A program made the position numbers and the translations under genes. The notes under the pieces are model-generated. The model was not told where the DNA came from. It did not search any database and was given only the letters and a program-made list of their open reading frames with translations. This document shows, one piece after another, positions 14,626 to 15,169 of a stretch of DNA of 15,169 nt (the stretch's first letter is position 1; every line of letters starts with the position of its first letter). Source of the stretch: REEB481 sp039796915 (GTDB lineage: Bacteria > Bacteroidota > Bacteroidia > NS11-12g > UBA955); the NCBI GenBank assembly GCA_039796915.1, contig JBDKIU010000150.1:1-15169 (forward strand), given 5' to 3'.

Positions 14626-15169
14626 TTATGGGTTGAAGAAGGCTTCCGACCAATACCTCACAAACCCCACACCCCATTGAATCAGCTCCTGTCGGCCCGC
14701 TACAGGTTCATCCAGCGCCAGCCGCAAAGCATCCAGCGGAACATTGATGCCGGCGCCCAAACAACTGCTCACGGTTCCCTGCAGGCGCGGATTGATTTCC
14801 AGAATGGTCATTTCACCGCGTTCATTTTCACGGAACTGCAGGCCCAGCGGACCATGCAAACCAAGCGAATCCACCAGCTTGTGCACCATGTTCAGGATGT
14901 CGTCGCGGCGGATGAAGGTTCCTTTTACGCTGATACCGTTCACCATTTTGTCGCGACTGCGGGTAATGGCGTACAACACTTTCCCATGTTGGGCCAGCAC
15001 ATCTACGGAGTATTCCGTACCCGGAAGGTATTCACAAACCAGCAACTCCATGCCCAGGTCGGCGGGCAGCAGGTGAGGCAATTCTTCCCTGCGGTAGTAA
15101 TAGCCTGAGCCGGGTTTTTCATGCAACACGTTTCTGCGCAGGGCTTCGTGGGTTCCGAGGATGATGCCA
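14626..15169 (-). CDS. ATP-grasp domain protein, C-terminal part (5' end outside the window)
   Basis: The frame is open to the window edge, so only the last 180 codons are visible and the start lies beyond position 15169. The GTG at 15129 is in frame but is internal, because coding continues upstream of it. The visible part reads as the second half of an ATP-grasp ligase of the carbamoyl-phosphate-synthase-like type: a CEYLPGTEYSVDV segment (nucleotide-binding strand), a glycine-rich central segment (SVKGTF) and a late ILEINPRLQGT motif whose Glu and Asn normally bind the Mg ions of ATP. Such enzymes join a carboxylate to an amine or thiol using ATP; the substrate cannot be read here. It ends 46 bases before the regulator's start codon and is probably the tail of an upstream unit. 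ATP-grasp genes do occur in polysaccharide loci, so a link to the operon is possible but not shown. Confidence 0.85.
   Translation of the reverse strand, partial: GIILGTHEALRRNVLHEKPGSGYYYRREELPHLLPADLGMELLVCEYLPGTEYSVDVLAQHGKVLYAITRSRDKMVNGISVKGTFIRRDDILNMVHKLVDSLGLHGPLGLQFRENERGEMTILEINPRLQGTVSSCLGAGINVPLDALRLALDEPVAGRQELIQWGVGFVRYWSEAFFNP

Noticed and set aside
14581..14627. Inverted repeat and nearby A/T-tract as an intrinsic terminator of the upstream ATP-grasp gene.
   Set aside because: In the minus-strand direction the homopolymer (14627-14620) comes before the repeat and reads as A, not T, and no T-run follows the second arm.
1..15169. Mobile elements, CRISPR arrays, tRNA or rRNA genes.
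   Set aside because: No transposase or integrase motifs, no regularly spaced direct repeats and no RNA-gene signatures were seen; almost all of the window is accounted for by the genes listed.

Overview
This window is most likely from a member of the Bacteroidota. The clues are a regulator plus UpxY-type antiterminator pair at the head of a polysaccharide locus, a TAnnTTTG-type promoter element, and the styles of the proteins. Base composition is roughly balanced. I cannot place it to genus. Every gene I can support lies on the minus strand, so the locus reads from high to low coordinates. Coding density is very high and no intergenic stretch exceeds about 60 bases.

Layout in transcription order. 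(1) 15169-14626: C-terminal part of an ATP-grasp ligase, cut by the window edge, probably the end of a preceding unit. (2) 14625-14580: a short intergenic region with a perfect 8-bp inverted repeat and a Bacteroidota-type -7 element inside it, abutting the next start codon. (3) 14579-13467: a winged-helix regulator with a degenerate nucleotidyltransferase-like domain, then a NusG/UpxY-type antiterminator preceded by a hairpin and a strong Shine-Dalgarno sequence. (4) 13470-11340: a Wzm-type permease and a Wzt-type ATPase with a C-terminal extension, forming an ABC polysaccharide exporter. (5) 11343-6428: pseB, pseC, pseF, pseG and pseI. (6) 6393-3880: a WbuX-type sugar amidotransferase, a HisH-like glutaminase and a HisF2/WbuZ-like partner. 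(7) 3880-3398: a GNAT acetyltransferase that fits PseH. (8) 3401-21: a putative GT-B glycosyltransferase and a GT2-FkbM methyltransferase fusion.

Together these encode the complete route from UDP-GlcNAc to CMP-pseudaminic acid (PseB, PseC, PseH, PseG, PseI, PseF), plus a three-protein module known from other loci for converting an acetamido group to an acetamidino group. The likely product is a surface polysaccharide (O-antigen or capsule type) containing pseudaminic acid, probably an amidino derivative such as Pse5Ac7Am, exported by Wzm/Wzt. Most junctions are 4-nt ATGA/GTGA overlaps, which argues for one long translationally coupled operon. The antiterminator at its head would support read-through of about 14 kb. 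The locus probably continues past position 1, because two glycosyltransferases are few for a repeat unit.

The most interesting points are the operator/promoter overlap in front of the regulator, a possible pseudaminyltransferase of unfamiliar type (with a Cys cluster), a possible methyl-cap/Wzt recognition pair, and the acetamidino module inside a pseudaminic acid operon of a probable Bacteroidota.
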